Below are positions 1-12,100 of a DNA stretch of 41,573 nucleotides, piece by piece. The stretch spans positions 1-41,573 of the forward strand of contig RPFO01000841.1 in NCBI GenBank assembly GCA_009746045.1. The letters are read 5' to 3'. How positions within the stretch are numbered: position 1 is the first letter of the stretch; each line of letters begins with the position of its first letter. This DNA is from Mesostigma viride. Taxonomy: Eukaryota > Streptophyta > Mesostigmatophyceae > Mesostigmatales > Mesostigmataceae. The translations under genes were made by a program, and so were the position numbers. A model generated the notes under the pieces. It was not told where the DNA came from. It searched no databases and saw nothing but the letters and a program-made list of their open reading frames with translations.

Positions 1-659
1 TGGCGATTGTTAGCTGGGTTGACAACAATGGTGTGTTCGAACCCCGCGTCCATGCACAGGTAGCAATTGACCAAGTTTGGCTGTTCAGCTTGCGCATCGG
101 CGTCCATTTTGAACATCGTCGCCATACCCGGAAATCTGTCCCAGTAGCGCACCCCCACCACCCATTGTCCCTTACGGAACAACTCCCTATCGACCTTGCC
201 GTTTCTGTCGGCCACTCGCCTCACGAAAGTAGCGGCCACCTGATAAGGCTCCTGCAAGACTTCCGCTAGCCAATATGGATGATCTGGATCGTGGGACTCA
301 TCACCAGAGTAGGACTCGACGGCAAAAATGTCTCGCAGCTTCAGTCTCCTTCCCATCATCGTCCTCTCTGCCTGTAGTCTGTTCAGTCGCGTCCCTGCGT
401 GCCCCCCTTGTCCGTTTGGGTTCCTTTGCACTGGCTCCCCCAGTTTGTGGAGCTTCATCCGAGCACCTCCCACATTCCAGCCGTCCATGTCGGTCCACTC
501 CTTTCGACAATCCCACCACCTTTCCTCGGCGCACGCACCGCCACAATAGCAGGAATACTGGCGCAGCATTAAGCGCGTCACATTCGACTTGTCCATGCGC
601 CACCAGTGCGCCTTCTTCACTCCTTTGATTTCGCCGCGCCCTGGGCTGTAAGGAAGCAC

Positions 660-822
660 CTGCGCGTCGAAGACAAGATTTGCACAAGGGAAAGTTGAAG
701 TTACGAGACCATCGAGCTAGTTGTGTTTTATTAAGCACTCCTGATCGCCAGGACTCCAAGAACGCCCTAGAAACGACGGCCGGCGTAACTATTCCCTGAA
801 CGAGGACTGTACACTTAATTAC
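660..822 (-). other. Intron 2 of the transposase-like gene
   Basis: On the minus strand the exon ends CCCGAG, followed by GTAATT at 822. The intron ends GCGCAG at 660. It is 163 bp, not a multiple of three. Removing it moves translation from a nonsense downstream frame into a coding-like frame that stays open from 659 to the window edge, which is the main evidence that it is real. The intron contains the GC-palindrome motif (773-790) that is repeated in the array at 3405-3985. Confidence 0.75.
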
Positions 823-1626
823 CTCGGGGAACTCGAAGAAGTTACGCCTGGTCGTTGTGGTCCCGCCCACCGCCCCCGACGCCAGATTCTCCACCAACTG
901 GGCGGCCGTCTGTTTGTCCTGGTTCTCTTCCCTGATGTGCCACCTCCTCAACATGCACTTCACAGTCCCACCAGCTCCATCCACCTCCCCCTTTCCGTGC
1001 TGCTCCCCAAAGTAATTCCACTCAAATGACTCCAGGTGCGGATCCTCCGTCAGCAGCCGGGCCACTTCCGCGATCACATTCCTTGACTTGAACTGCATGG
1101 AGCAATTGTCCGACCACCCAATGAAGCGCTTCACCTCTACCCCTTCTGACCGTAGTGTCGCCAGGATTTTGAGGATAGCAAAACGGAGGGCCCGCCCGTC
1201 CCTTTTCATTCCGCCCTGTCCGATGAAGTGAAACTCCCTTCTCACGACCTTTCCCGACGCTGGATCCAAGTAGCGCACGATCCAGGGCATAAGGACGAAT
1301 GTGACTGGATGCCAATACTGTGCTTGGAGATTGTGATAGGTGTAAGACTGGTAGTTCTCGGCGTAATCTGTGTGGCATACAAGGTCCCCCACCCGCATCC
1401 TTGAGAGACATTCCTTGGAGGCGTCCGCTTGCCACCACGCGTTGAAGCAATGCTGGATGAAGTCCGGCCACTTGTCCACAATTGCCTCCTTTAGCTCCGT
1501 TGGTGTGGACTTGACGTCGACTTGCGTCAATCGCTGCCCACCAGCCTTTGCGATCTCGTCACAGTCGTCCTGCATATGCGCAGTGTGCACATACAGAAAA
1601 GACATCAACTTCGACCCACCAATGAC

Positions 1627-1779
1627 CTGTAGAAAGAAAAAAGACAGGACCTCAGGAAAAATTGAAAAAGAAACGCCTTGGGGCGCAACCACTCCACTAA
1701 AAATTACCTCTGGCCCAAGAACTTCAGGAAACATTGCAAAAGAAACGCCTTGGGGCGCAACCACTCCACTAAAAATTAC
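1627..1779 (-). other. Intron 1 of the transposase-like gene
   Basis: The donor is GAG|GTAATT at 1779, the same ten-base context as intron 2. The acceptor is TTTCTTTCTACAG, with a good pyrimidine tract, ending at 1627. Its length of 153 bp is a multiple of three with no stop, so the reading frame alone cannot prove splicing. Support comes from the clean splice sites and from the low-complexity repeated peptide it would otherwise encode. A second copy of the donor lies at 1707. Confidence 0.6.
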
Positions 1780-1794
1780 CTCTGGCCCAAGAAC
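1651..1794 (-). repeat. 72-bp tandem duplication spanning intron 1 donor
   Basis: Positions 1651-1722 and 1723-1794 are near-identical 72-bp units differing at only a few bases. Each contains a GAG|GTAATT donor and a diverged GC-palindrome-like core (ACGCCTTGGGGCGCAAC). The duplication therefore doubled the donor site and part of the intron. Confidence 0.85.
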
Positions 1795-3404
1795 CGCACC
1801 CGGCGGCACATCCTGCATCTCGTATCTGGTCCATGAAATCAGGTGGTTGGAAGCCTCCTCCCGTTCGCATAACATGAAGTTCCGAATTCCACACTTGGGA
1901 GCCAGGCAAGTGCCCAACACACAAGCCTTACGCCGGATCGAGCAAACCCCCAACTCCTCGCCCAGGTCATGATCGGGCACCCCTTCCTCGTCGTCCAGCA
2001 CCCTCCCATGCATGGGCAGATCCTCAAGTTCGCCCTGAAAAGGCTGAACCTGCGGCCGCGACGACCCCACAGACGACCTCGAACCTCCCCCCTCCCTCAT
2101 CCCCTCCACCTCACAAGTAAACTTGTTCACCCACTCTGTCGTGTGAGTGGCTTTGAAAATGGAACATGTGGGCACGGACGACCCCACGTCGAGCTGGCTA
2201 CCATGATCGCACGCGTGGCATTCAGGTCCGCACTCGCATCTGGCATGAAAAGTTGCACGAAATTTGGCCAACCCCCCAACCATGGACTGCATGGTAGTGT
2301 GGTGCTGGCATGCGCACAAGTTCCGCATTTTCCACCGCCCCTTGACGCATGCGGGCATATGCTTGCAAAAAGTAGTGTATCCCACATGAACTGTGCTCTT
2401 CTGATTCGTGCGTAGCATTGACATCCCTGCCTCCGTCTCCAAAATCACCTGATTTCCCCCCCTCACACCCTCCTCTCCCTCCCCCCCCCCCTCCCTACTG
2501 TCCATCCGCCGCGGTGGCTTCAACTCCGGATGGCGGGAAATGAACACTTCGTAAATCTTCGACTTGGAGACAGTATAGTAGCGCGCACCCTCCGAAAACG
2601 CTAGTGTATGTTTGTAATCCTTTCTGTCCATTCACAATGAACATCCTTCATGTTCGGAGACGCCCGCGTCAAGTTATCATCCCTCCAGCACGCTTGTATC
2701 AGGGCAATGACTTCCGTCGGAAGCTCGTCTTTCCTCCTCCTCCTCTCTGGCGCACTCATCAAAAGGTCGTCCTCCCCTTCTTCCATTCCATCCCTGTGAC
2801 CCCGAACAGTTGCGACAAAGCGCCTGTCAATCCCGAACGCGCGCTCCACAATCCTGTCCGGGACGCCCTCCATTGCCTTCGTAACAAGTCCACACAAGGC
2901 CCACCTAAGCCCACGATCCTTCTCAGATGTTCCCAAGTCGCCAAAAGCCTTCTTGATGTATCCCGAAGAGATTCCGCCCAATTTTCAGGAAGCCCGCCGT
3001 CACAGTTCTTCCTCTTCTTAATGCCGTTGCTCTCCGCCACCATGGCATTTAGTCTTGAAGCTGCGCAAGACAGAACCTCCGCGCTCATCTCTGGCGTCCT
3101 GTGGTTGTTTGCTTTCACGCGTTCCGCCATGATAGGAAAGATGTCATTGGCAATTTTGTACCCCTTGTTCTCGATGTACTTGTCGCTCCAGGACCGCGAA
3201 GTGCAGGCTCCCGGTCGTCATTGGACAAGGGACGCGAACCGTCGGAAACGGCCCCCCGCCCCGATCGCGCCATCAGACTTTGGTCAGACGGCAGCTGATT
3301 TTTTTCGCCTCTTAATCCCGCGGCACCGAAAGCCCTGAGGATGAGTAATGATAAATAATCACCATTAAAGACACGACGAAAACGATGGGCATCAAACAAG
3401 AACG

Positions 3405-3985
3405 ACAAGCGTCATTAATAACGCCGGCCGGCGCAACTGGATACATGTAAACCATACAAAAGTGATTTTATGAAACACATACAGTTTGTCATTAATAACG
3501 ACGGCCGGCGTAACTCGGGCGCAATTAAAAACCATTAAGAAGCAACTCAGGATATGCAGGCAGAAATCCTTCAGGTGTAAAAAAGATGTACAAACACACT
3601 TTTGGTAATGGGGCCTGATTGCGCAACTGCAAGATACCATTGGAAACGCCGGCCGGCGCAACTGGATGCATGTACATAAACCATACAAAAGTGATTTGCA
3701 CAAAACCCCTACAATTTGTCATGAGTAACGACGGCCGGCGTAACTCGGTTGCATTTGAAAACCACAAAGAAGCAACTCAGGTAGTGAAGGCGGAAATCCC
3801 AGAGGTGATAAAATGTTTACCAACACAAAATGTTGATAAGCGTGCAAGCTTTTGCAAGTGCGCGCAAGATACCATTGGAAACGCCGGCCGGCGCAACTGG
3901 AACACCAAAACAAAAAACTTGATTTGCACGAAACCCATTCAGTTCGTCATGGATAACGACGGCCGGCGCAACTTCATGGCACTCA
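3405..3985. repeat. About 230-bp tandem repeat with a GC-palindromic core, about 2.5 copies
   Basis: Each unit holds two cores spaced about 77 bp apart. One core is a perfect 12-bp palindrome, CGCCGGCCGGCG, at 3422, 3647 and 3882. The other is its variant CGACGGCCGGCG near 3499, 3728 and 3957. The cores are followed by CAACT or TAACT. Flanking stretches (ACCATACAAAAGTGATTT; GAAGCAACTCAGG) repeat with small differences. The array lies just upstream of the transposase-like gene. No protein is supported here: short open frames on both strands come from the repetition. Confidence 0.85.
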
Positions 3986-4666
3986 CCACTTTCACCAAAT
4001 GCCATGTCGCCATTATATTGAGGAAAGCGAAGTATGCCCACTTGAAGCTGTGGTCTGCAGAACATTGACACAAAATATGCATGGTATTTCAAGCAATGAA
4101 TGCTATGTGTCAGGCATCAATGTCTTTATTGTATCCAAATGTGGTTAGGACGGAGGTTTACATTGGTTGCTATTTTAAGACAATGGCGTATAACCAAACA
4201 TTGCACACACTCAAGAGTGTACTTATGCTGAACTGGAAAGGAACATTAAACCCCAATAAGGTAGATATTTTTCTTTTACATTTTAATTTTTTATATACTA
4301 CTTTATATAATATTATATTATATTATATTATGCTATATTATGTTATATGAAATAACATTAAAATTAACATAAAATTAAAATTATATATTAATTATAGTAT
4401 ATTATATAATTTATATTATATATTATATTCACGATGCTCTGTGTATTAATGAGATATCAGACACACCTACATCACATCGCCTTGATGTTTCCGTTGTATG
4501 GGTCCGGTCGGGCGTTGGTAGCTGGTCGACAACAATTCTACATTTCCTAAAAAAAAATGCGACCGTGCCTACATTCGAAGGCGCGCTGTGGCTGACCTGA
4601 ACTATCGGTGAACACCTCGGCGTCACTTGACCGGCCTAGGTTGACATTTCGGCAGAGTAACGCTGC
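3986..4666. other. Intergenic, with AT-rich simple sequence at 4266-4430
   Basis: No gene is recognisable. From 4266 to 4430 the sequence is almost pure A/T with TATAT and TTATA runs. The rest is unique sequence up to the piggyBac-type target site at 4667. Confidence 0.6.
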
Positions 4667-4712
4667 TTAACCCTTGGATCGTGTCCAACTCGCCACTACA
4701 AATAGGGGCCAG
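4667..4712 (+). repeat. Left end of piggyBac-type element: TTAA, TIR, subterminal repeat
   Basis: TTAA target site 4667-4670, 13-bp TIR 4671-4683, 2-bp spacer, then the 27-bp subterminal repeat at 4686-4712. Confidence 0.8.
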
Positions 4713-6753
4713 TTGCACTTTGTAAGATAATGCCCACAAACCAACCTAAAAACAATTTTACTGTCCATACTTGGACCAAAGCCCACACATATATTGATTT
4801 AAATGGGGGTCATGTCATTGGTCATGTTGCAATGTCCTATGGGTGCTAAATATAGCACCACCCTCAGGGGGGTGCGCGAGTGCGAAAAAAAACACATGTA
4901 TTCTGCATTATTACACCTGAAAACGATTCCGTTGCTCCCAATATTTTTCAGGCAGTTGCTTGGGTAGCCAGGCATGGCTTCTGAACACTGACATCATGGG
5001 TTGTCCCAGGGACCCAGCTGCACTATCTAAAAATAACTGGCCACTACAAATAGGGTCCAGTTTGGCTGGTGACATTACAACTCAGAATTCTTATCCCATA
5101 GCAACAAAAAACATCATTGATGATCAAACATGCATTATATAATCGATTTCAGCCTGCAGAACATCCATAACAGCAATTAAACATAGGTAGCCATGCCAAT
5201 GCACAGTCACATTCGTGCGTATCATGGCATTAGAAGGCCAAAGACTACCCACCACACAAACCTACCACATGCACGGTTTTTCTAACATGCCAATGCTAGA
5301 CTAAATGAGGTAAAGTAAGCCTGGATCATTGGCAATGCTACTGTAGCTCCTCATATGCTGGGCTTCATCATATTGGCTGCTAACTGGCTATGGGGCGACA
5401 ACTCGGCACTAAGAGGCATTACAACGGTAGGTGTGAACATGGTGCTTGTTACTTGCAGGATAATACTCAAAATGATCACTAACACGCAGCTTGAACTATA
5501 TACTTCATGATGTTGTAAAGAAAACACCACCATGTGGTGGCTACCAATGTCTACTAGCAGGTATACTGTGCCAAGGCCCAAATGCATGCATAGCAAGGGT
5601 GTGCAAGGGGCTACGTAACCCATGCATCCACAACATAAGAAATGACCTCCATATGCTTGCCTAAGGTGAAAACACACAGAGACACTGCATTGACCTTCTT
5701 TTGTATGCAAGCAAGGCACTGGGGACTCCACAGGTGTTACATGAAGACAGATGGGGTGGCTGCACAACTGCATTACAAACAAAGCCAAAAGGCTAACAAA
5801 AAACTGGCCAGGACACCATCTTTCTGAGTAATTTAGGCTGTGCAAACCATCTTGATACCATATAGAACTTATTTGCATGTAACAAAATTCCTTATTAGAG
5901 TATATTTGGTACAGACGCAGCCAATCCTGAACAAAACGGATGAAAATCTGACCGTAATGGTTGTGCGCAACCACTACCACAAACCATTACAGAAAAGTGG
6001 TAAAGAAGCGACTTTGACATCCCAAACCTTCGACAATGAGTCCTAGATTACTTACCGAATGATAGGACGACTTAACCTTGTCGATGGTAACCGCAGGGAC
6101 ACTAAACTGCGCCAGGTCAAAACCGCAAAAATAAGGCTAACGGACAGCTAGCAAGCTGACGACAGGACCGATGCGTTGAGACTTTCCTGGCCCACGACAC
6201 TAATGAAATATTCGAAATACATCGTAAGAAATGTACTCGATGAGAAATATTCAGTGACAAAGCCGCTTATAACAAGTGCTAGCTTCATCGTCACTCCCGT
6301 CACAATAAACGCGCATTGACGCAGTAAAACCCAGTCCAAGATGATTGCGCGAAGCCGTAGTTGTTGCGCGACTGCGGCTATAGCATCTTTATAACGAATA
6401 AATCATGCCTACAAAATTTGGAACGAATCCATGCATCGATGCTCCTACACCAATCAGTTTTCTGCACCGCCATAGCCTCGAATTTGCATGTACGTAATTA
6501 TTTTACATTCACTTTCGTCCCGGTGGACCTGGGTACCCCCTGTACTTTGGCCCTGAATTAGTCCCTGTAAACCTGGTCTGAACATAGTGATGTCCGGTAT
6601 CAGGGCGTAGAACACATCTAGCTCTAGCAGCAGACCTAAAAATATCACGGAAATGTCTACTGGCATTCGCGCCGCGCCGCTTCCCATCTGTCCCCTATTC
6701 GTAGGGGCGAGTTGAACTGGCCACTATAAATAGGGGACAGCACGATCCAAGGG
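4671..6753. mobile_element. Non-autonomous piggyBac-superfamily element
   Basis: The 2,083-bp element is flanked by TTAA at 4667-4670 and 6754-6757. It has perfect 13-bp terminal inverted repeats, CCCTTGGATCGTG, at 4671-4683 and 6741-6753. A 27-bp subterminal inverted repeat with three mismatches (CAACTCGCC... AATAGGGG) lies at 4686-4712 and 6688-6714. The spacers to the TIRs are 2 bp on the left and 26 bp on the right. This asymmetric layout (13-bp TIR, short and long spacers, inner repeat) is the known architecture of piggyBac ends. Further copies of the CACTAYAAATAGGG part lie at about 5040 and 6720. I see no transposase: a 209-codon minus frame at 5351-5980 has no recognisable domain. It was probably mobilised in trans. 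Confidence 0.8.
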
Positions 6754-6757
6754 TTAA
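6688..6757 (-). repeat. Right end of piggyBac-type element: subterminal repeat, TIR, TTAA
   Basis: Inverted 27-bp subterminal repeat at 6688-6714, 26-bp spacer, 13-bp TIR at 6741-6753, then TTAA at 6754-6757. The spacer contains one further direct copy of the CACTATAAATAGGGG segment. Confidence 0.8.
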
Positions 6758-8377
6758 AGGATCATTGCGTAGTTCGCGCGATTTGGCTCTTTATATATGT
6801 TTTTGGAGACGACGAGCAAGCATCCGATTGGTCAGCCAATTCCTGTCCAGTCCTCGGACAGTGTCCAATCCGGTGCTTGGGATCCAGAAAACGTGCTCGA
6901 GCCTGGCCACTCTGTCGCGGGCGCCGCGCTAGTGGCGTCGCGCCCAAACCTGACCAGGCCATAGGAAAGGGCGGGGGCGAATGCAAGAATTATTGTTATA
7001 TCCTGACCTGTCCTGGGGAAGGTCCGGGGCGAATGCAAGAATTAATATACCTGCGTATGCAACCAACACGGCCGATCCACATACATAATCCGACTGAGCT
7101 GGACGGTACGGACCAAATTTCGGTGCAAATTGAGGCCCAAAAGCTATGTCGGCATGGTGCGCGCACCCCTTGCGGTAGGGGCCATGGCGACTGCCTTTAG
7201 ACGAAACGTGACAAATCTGGCACGCGGAAAGCAGAAATGCTCGATTGTTGGAGAAAATTAGTTACTGATTCTAATTTATGGCGGGATGGTTGCGATCTAT
7301 AATGTCGCGGGCTTTTTTTCTTTGCCATCGGCAGGGGGGGTCCGGCCTGAATTTCTGTCGGGATGAATAAAGTATATTGGATGCCTGCCGGGTTGATTGT
7401 CGATTGTTGCCAGTTTTGATGGTCGTAAGGAAAGCTAGTTTAATGATGTTTCTAAAGCCGTAAAAATTCCCGCTGCTATCTTTACCTTTCCCGTCATTTT
7501 GCGGTAAGATAACATTAGCCCTGCGCGATGCGTACTGCCCAACCACTCCATGAAAGGGTGGACTTTCTTGTGCGCCTGGGCACGAATAAATGCCCGTTAT
7601 GGTACGTTCTTGTGTTAAACGTCTTAAGCTTGCGTTTTCCTGCTTTCTTACCTCGTTGAGCGTAAGCTTTTTGCCTTCTTTCCGGCCAGATGCAGCCAGA
7701 AAGTTGCGGGTCCTGGCGCTGCATCGCTGGATTCCTGGGTGTCTTTTAGCTAGTTAATCGTCTGTGACGTGGCTGGCTTTCTGCAGCGCGTGGCCCGCAA
7801 CCTGTCGGGAAGGTGTAATGCTTTTATTTCCATGCTTCTCTGAAATTTCTTTTGCTTTATAGACAGTTGTGTTCGAGGAAATTCACGCGGTCTTCCTAAG
7901 CAGCGGCATCATTTTCCCCAGACACTGACGAGCTGGCACCTGTCTCCTAAAGAGAGCGGCTCGTGCTTGTTAGAAAGGAGGCAGTGTGCATTTTGCGGGA
8001 CACAATGCTTTGGTGGCACATGCGTCAGGTAGGCTGTTCCAATGGTCTCTTCACCTTTCCCACTGAGTAAATGTTAGCATTTGTCATGCTAACCAGAGCA
8101 GCTAGCCACAGGTTGGCTGGATAAAAAGTCAGCTTATTTTCTCTTTATATACTGCGTGTGTGGTCCTCCACGTGTCCGGCTTGTTGGGCATTTTGGAAGA
8201 GGGTTTATAATGTGTTGTTGGGTGGAACAACTTGGTTGTTGGCACAAAATCACACATTATTAGCCTGAGATAGGCATGACATATGCTGCTCAGGCGTGTC
8301 GTCCTACCAGCCTTGTTGTTAAGGGTAGACTCACAAGGCTGGCTGTGCCGATGGAGGGGTGGGGCGTGCTAGCCCCC
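6758..8377. other. No gene recognised
   Basis: About 1.6 kb of apparently unique DNA. Two small structures stand out. A 19-bp direct repeat (GGGGCGAATGCAAGAATTA) occurs at 6974 and 7026. An imperfect inverted pair, AATGTGT and ACACATT, at about 8207 and 8252 could form a hairpin. Open frames are short and have no recognisable domain. Confidence 0.5.
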
Positions 8378-8866
8378 CCCCACACCCACGCATGCATGCT
8401 AGCCCACCCCCACACCCACGCATGCATGCTAGCCCCGGCCCCGGCCCCCCACACCCACGCATGCATGCTAGCCCCCCCCACACCCACGCATGCATGCTAG
8501 CCCACACTCACACCCACGCATGCATGCTAGCCCACCCCCACACCCACGCATGCATGCTAGCCCCCCCCACACCCACGCATTCATGCCAGCCCCCCCCACA
8601 CCCACGCATGCATGACAGCCCCCCCACACACCCACGCATGCATGCTAGCCCCCCACACACACCCACGCATGCATGCCAGCCCCCATACACACCCACGCAT
8701 GCATGCCAGCCCCCCCCACACTTACGCATGCATGCTAGCCCCCCCACACACCCACGCATGCATGCCAGCCCCCCCACACACCCACGCATGCAGGCTAGCC
8801 CCCCCCACACCCACGCATGCATGCCAGCCCACCCCCACACCCACGCGTGCATGCCAGCCCACCCCT
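8378..8866. repeat. C-rich minisatellite, about 16 copies of a 28-32-bp unit
   Basis: The unit is CACCCACGCATGCATG, then CTAG or CCAG, then a variable run of C with CA steps. The strand bias is strong (C on plus, G on minus). Each unit contains the self-complementary GCATGCATGC. Long frames on both strands (HTHACM-type peptides) are repeat translations, not genes. Confidence 0.95.
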
Positions 8867-9124
8867 AGCTTGAGCGTGCTTGTAAAGTTTTTGCATGGTT
8901 TATTAAAATGAGTGGAATATGTATTTATTGCATTAAATGTTAATTTTATCATGAATGAAAATGGTCAACATTGCCGAAGTGCCCCTAAATTGCTCAATAT
9001 TGTGTGCTCAAGAATTCAATGAGGATTGTCATCATGGAAACCCGCACAAATTCACGATTCCGGGCATGCATGTGAAAGTATCAAGAACAATTTTCAATTA
9101 AGAATGGTATCTCATTGTTCCATG

Positions 9125-12100
9125 AATCAATATGACTCCATGTACGTAGACAAGCCATGATGACCCCATGGGAGCCTGAATCCTCATCATTAAATACATA
9201 AATGCCACCCATGTACGTAGACGGGCCATGATGACACCAATGGAGCCTGAATCCTCATCATTAATTACATAAATGCCAACCATGTACATACACGGGCAAT
9301 GATGACACCATGGGAGCCTGAATCCTCATCATTAATTACATAAATGCCAACCATGTACGTAGGCCAGCCATGATGACACTGTGGGAGCCTGAATCCTCAT
9401 CATTAATTTCATACATGCCAACAACACGTAGACGGGCCATAATGACACCACGGGAGCCTGAATCCTGATCATTTTTTTTTCTTTGACATCCATGTACGTA
9501 GGCCAGCCATGATGACACCATGGGAGCCTGAATCCTCATCATTTTTTTTCTGAGACATCCATGTACGTAGGCCAGCCATGATGACACCATGGGAGCCTGA
9601 ATCCTCATCATTAAATACATACATGCCATCCATGTACGTAGACAGGCCATGATGACACCATGGGAGCCTGAATCCTCATCATTTACTATTCCTTGACATC
9701 CATGTACGTAGACGGGCCATGATGACACCATGGCCGGGAGCCTGAATCCTCATCATTTTTTTTTCTTTGACATCCATGTACATACGTAGGCCAGCCATGA
9801 TGACACCAATGGAGCCTGAATCCTCATCATTAATTACATACATGCCATCCATGTACGTAGACAGGCCATGACATCTGACACCATGGGAGCCTGAATCCTC
9901 ATCATTTACTATTCCTTGACATCCATGTACGTAGACGGGCCATGATGACACCATGGGAGCCTGAATCCTCATCATTTTTTTTTCTTTGACATCCATGTAC
10001 ATACGTAGGCCAGCCATGATGACACCAATGGAGCCTGAATCCTCATCATTAATTACATACATAAATGCCATGATCATCAATGACCCCATGGGAGCCTGAA
10101 TCCTCATCATTAAATACATAAATGCCACGGTCCATGTACGTAGACGGGCCATGATGACACCAATGGAGCCTGAATCCTCATCATTAATTACATAAATGCC
10201 AACCATGTACATACACGGGCAATGATGACACCATGGGAGCCTGAATCCTCATCATTAATTACATAAATGCCAACCATGTACGTAGGCCAGCCATGATGAC
10301 ACTATGGGAGCCTGAATCCTCATCATTAATTTCATACATGCCAACAACACGTAGACGGGCCATAATGACACCACGGGAGCCTGAATCCTCATCATTTTTT
10401 TTTCTTTGACATCCATGTACGTAGGCCAGCCATGATGACACCATGGGAGCCTGAATCCTCATCATTTTTTTTCTGAGACATCCATGTACGTAGGCCAGCC
10501 ATGATGACACCATGGGAGCCTGAATCCTCATCATTAAATACATACATGCCATCCATGTACGTAGACAGGCCATGATGACACCATGGGAGCCTGAATCCTC
10601 ATCATTTACTATTCCTTGACATCCATGTACGTAGACGGGCCATGATGACACCATGGGAGCCTGAATCCTCATCATTTTTTTTTCTTTGACATCCATGTAC
10701 ATACGTAGGCCAGCCATGATGACACCAATGGAGCCTGAATCCTCATCATTAATTACATACATGCCATCCATGTACGTAGACAGGCCATGACATCTGACAC
10801 CATGGGAGCCTGAATCCTCATCATTTACTATTCCTTGACATCCATGTACGTAGACGGGCCATGATGACACCATGGGAGCCTGAATCCTCATCATTTTTTT
10901 TTCTTTGACATCCATGTACATACGTAGGCCAGCCATGATGACACCAATGGAGCCTGAATCCTCATCATTAATTACATACATAAATGCCAACCATGTACAT
11001 ACACGGGCAATGATGACACCAATGGAGCCTGAATCCTCATCATTAATTACATAAATGCCAACCATGTACATACACGGGCAATGATGACACCATGGGAGCC
11101 TGAATCCTCATCATTTTTTTTTTCTTTGACATCCATGTACATACGTAGGCCAGCCATGATGACACCAATGGAGCCTGAATCCTCATCATTAATTACATAC
11201 ATGCCATCCATGTACGTAGACAAGCCATGATGACACCATGGGAGCCTGAATCCTCATCATTTACTATTCCTTGACATCCATGTACGTAGACGGGCCATGA
11301 TGACACCAATGGAGCCTGAATCCTCTTCATTTTTTTTATGAGAGGATTCAGGTTACATAAATGCCAACCATGTAGGTAGACAAGCCATGATGACACCATG
11401 GGAGCCTGAATCCTCATCATTACTTACATAAATGCCATCCATGTACGTAGACGGGCCATGATGACACCATGGGAGCCTAAATCCTCATCATTAATTACAA
11501 AATCGCCATCCATGTACGTAGACGGGCCATGATGACACCATGGGAGCCTGAATCCTCATCATTTACTATTCCTTGACATCCATGTACGTAGACGGGCCAT
11601 GATGACACAATGGGAGCCTGAATCCTCATCATTAATTACATAAATGCCATTCATGTACGTACACGGGCCATGATGACACCATGGGAGCCTGAATCCTCAT
11701 CATTAATTACATAAATGCCATCCATGTACGTACACGGGCCATGATGACACCATGGGAGCCTGAATCCTCATCATTATATACAAAAATGCCATCCATGTAC
11801 GTACACGGGCAATGATGACACCATGGGAGCCTGAATCCTCATCATTAATTACAAAATCGCCATCCATGTACGTACACGGGCCATGATGACACCATGGGAG
11901 CCTGAATCCTCATCATTTACTATTCCTTGACATCCATGTACGTAGACGGGCCATGATGACACCATGCATGGGAGCCTGAATCCTCATCATTAATTACATA
12001 AATGCCATTCATGTACGTACACGGGCCATGATGACACCATGGGAGCCTGAATCCTCATCATTAATTACATAAATGCCATCCATGTACGTACACGGCACAT

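Larger units (their letters stand above)
1..3194 (-). pseudogene. DDE-type DNA transposase-like gene, two introns, two frameshifts, runs off the left edge
   Basis: The gene reads right to left and remains open to position 1. Exons I can support are about 3194-1780, 1626-823 and 659-1. The N-terminal part has no recognised domain. Next come cysteine clusters (near 2320, NLCACQHH; near 2230, CECGPECHAC). A probable catalytic core follows: VCHTDYAENY near 1370, IGWSDNCSMQFKS near 1110 and HGKGEVDGAGGTVK near 985. This last motif resembles the HGKGxxDGxGGxxK signature of a widespread, poorly named eukaryotic transposase-like family, and I infer DDE-type chemistry from the acidic residues. The third exon encodes another Cys-rich stretch (SCYCGGAC near 545) and a C-terminal region ending near GVRYWDRFPG. 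The frame slips near 2970 and again near 2625, so I call it a pseudogene. I see no ATG upstream of the one at 3130 in the same frame, although coding-like sequence extends to about 3194. A domesticated host gene is the alternative. Confidence 0.7.

Noticed and set aside
5351-5980. Possible transposase frame inside the piggyBac-type element
   Set aside because: It shows no conserved acidic motifs or Cys-rich tail of piggyBac transposases; it is hydrophobic, Cys/His-scattered and likely fortuitous.
8276-8952. Frames of 74-169 codons on both strands through the minisatellite
   Set aside because: They are translations of the 28-32-bp repeat with unit-length-dependent frame changes.
9098-11420. 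Minus-strand repeat proteins with NDEDSGS motifs
   Set aside because: Frames switch with each indel between units and depend on the minisatellite; there is no start, splice or domain evidence.
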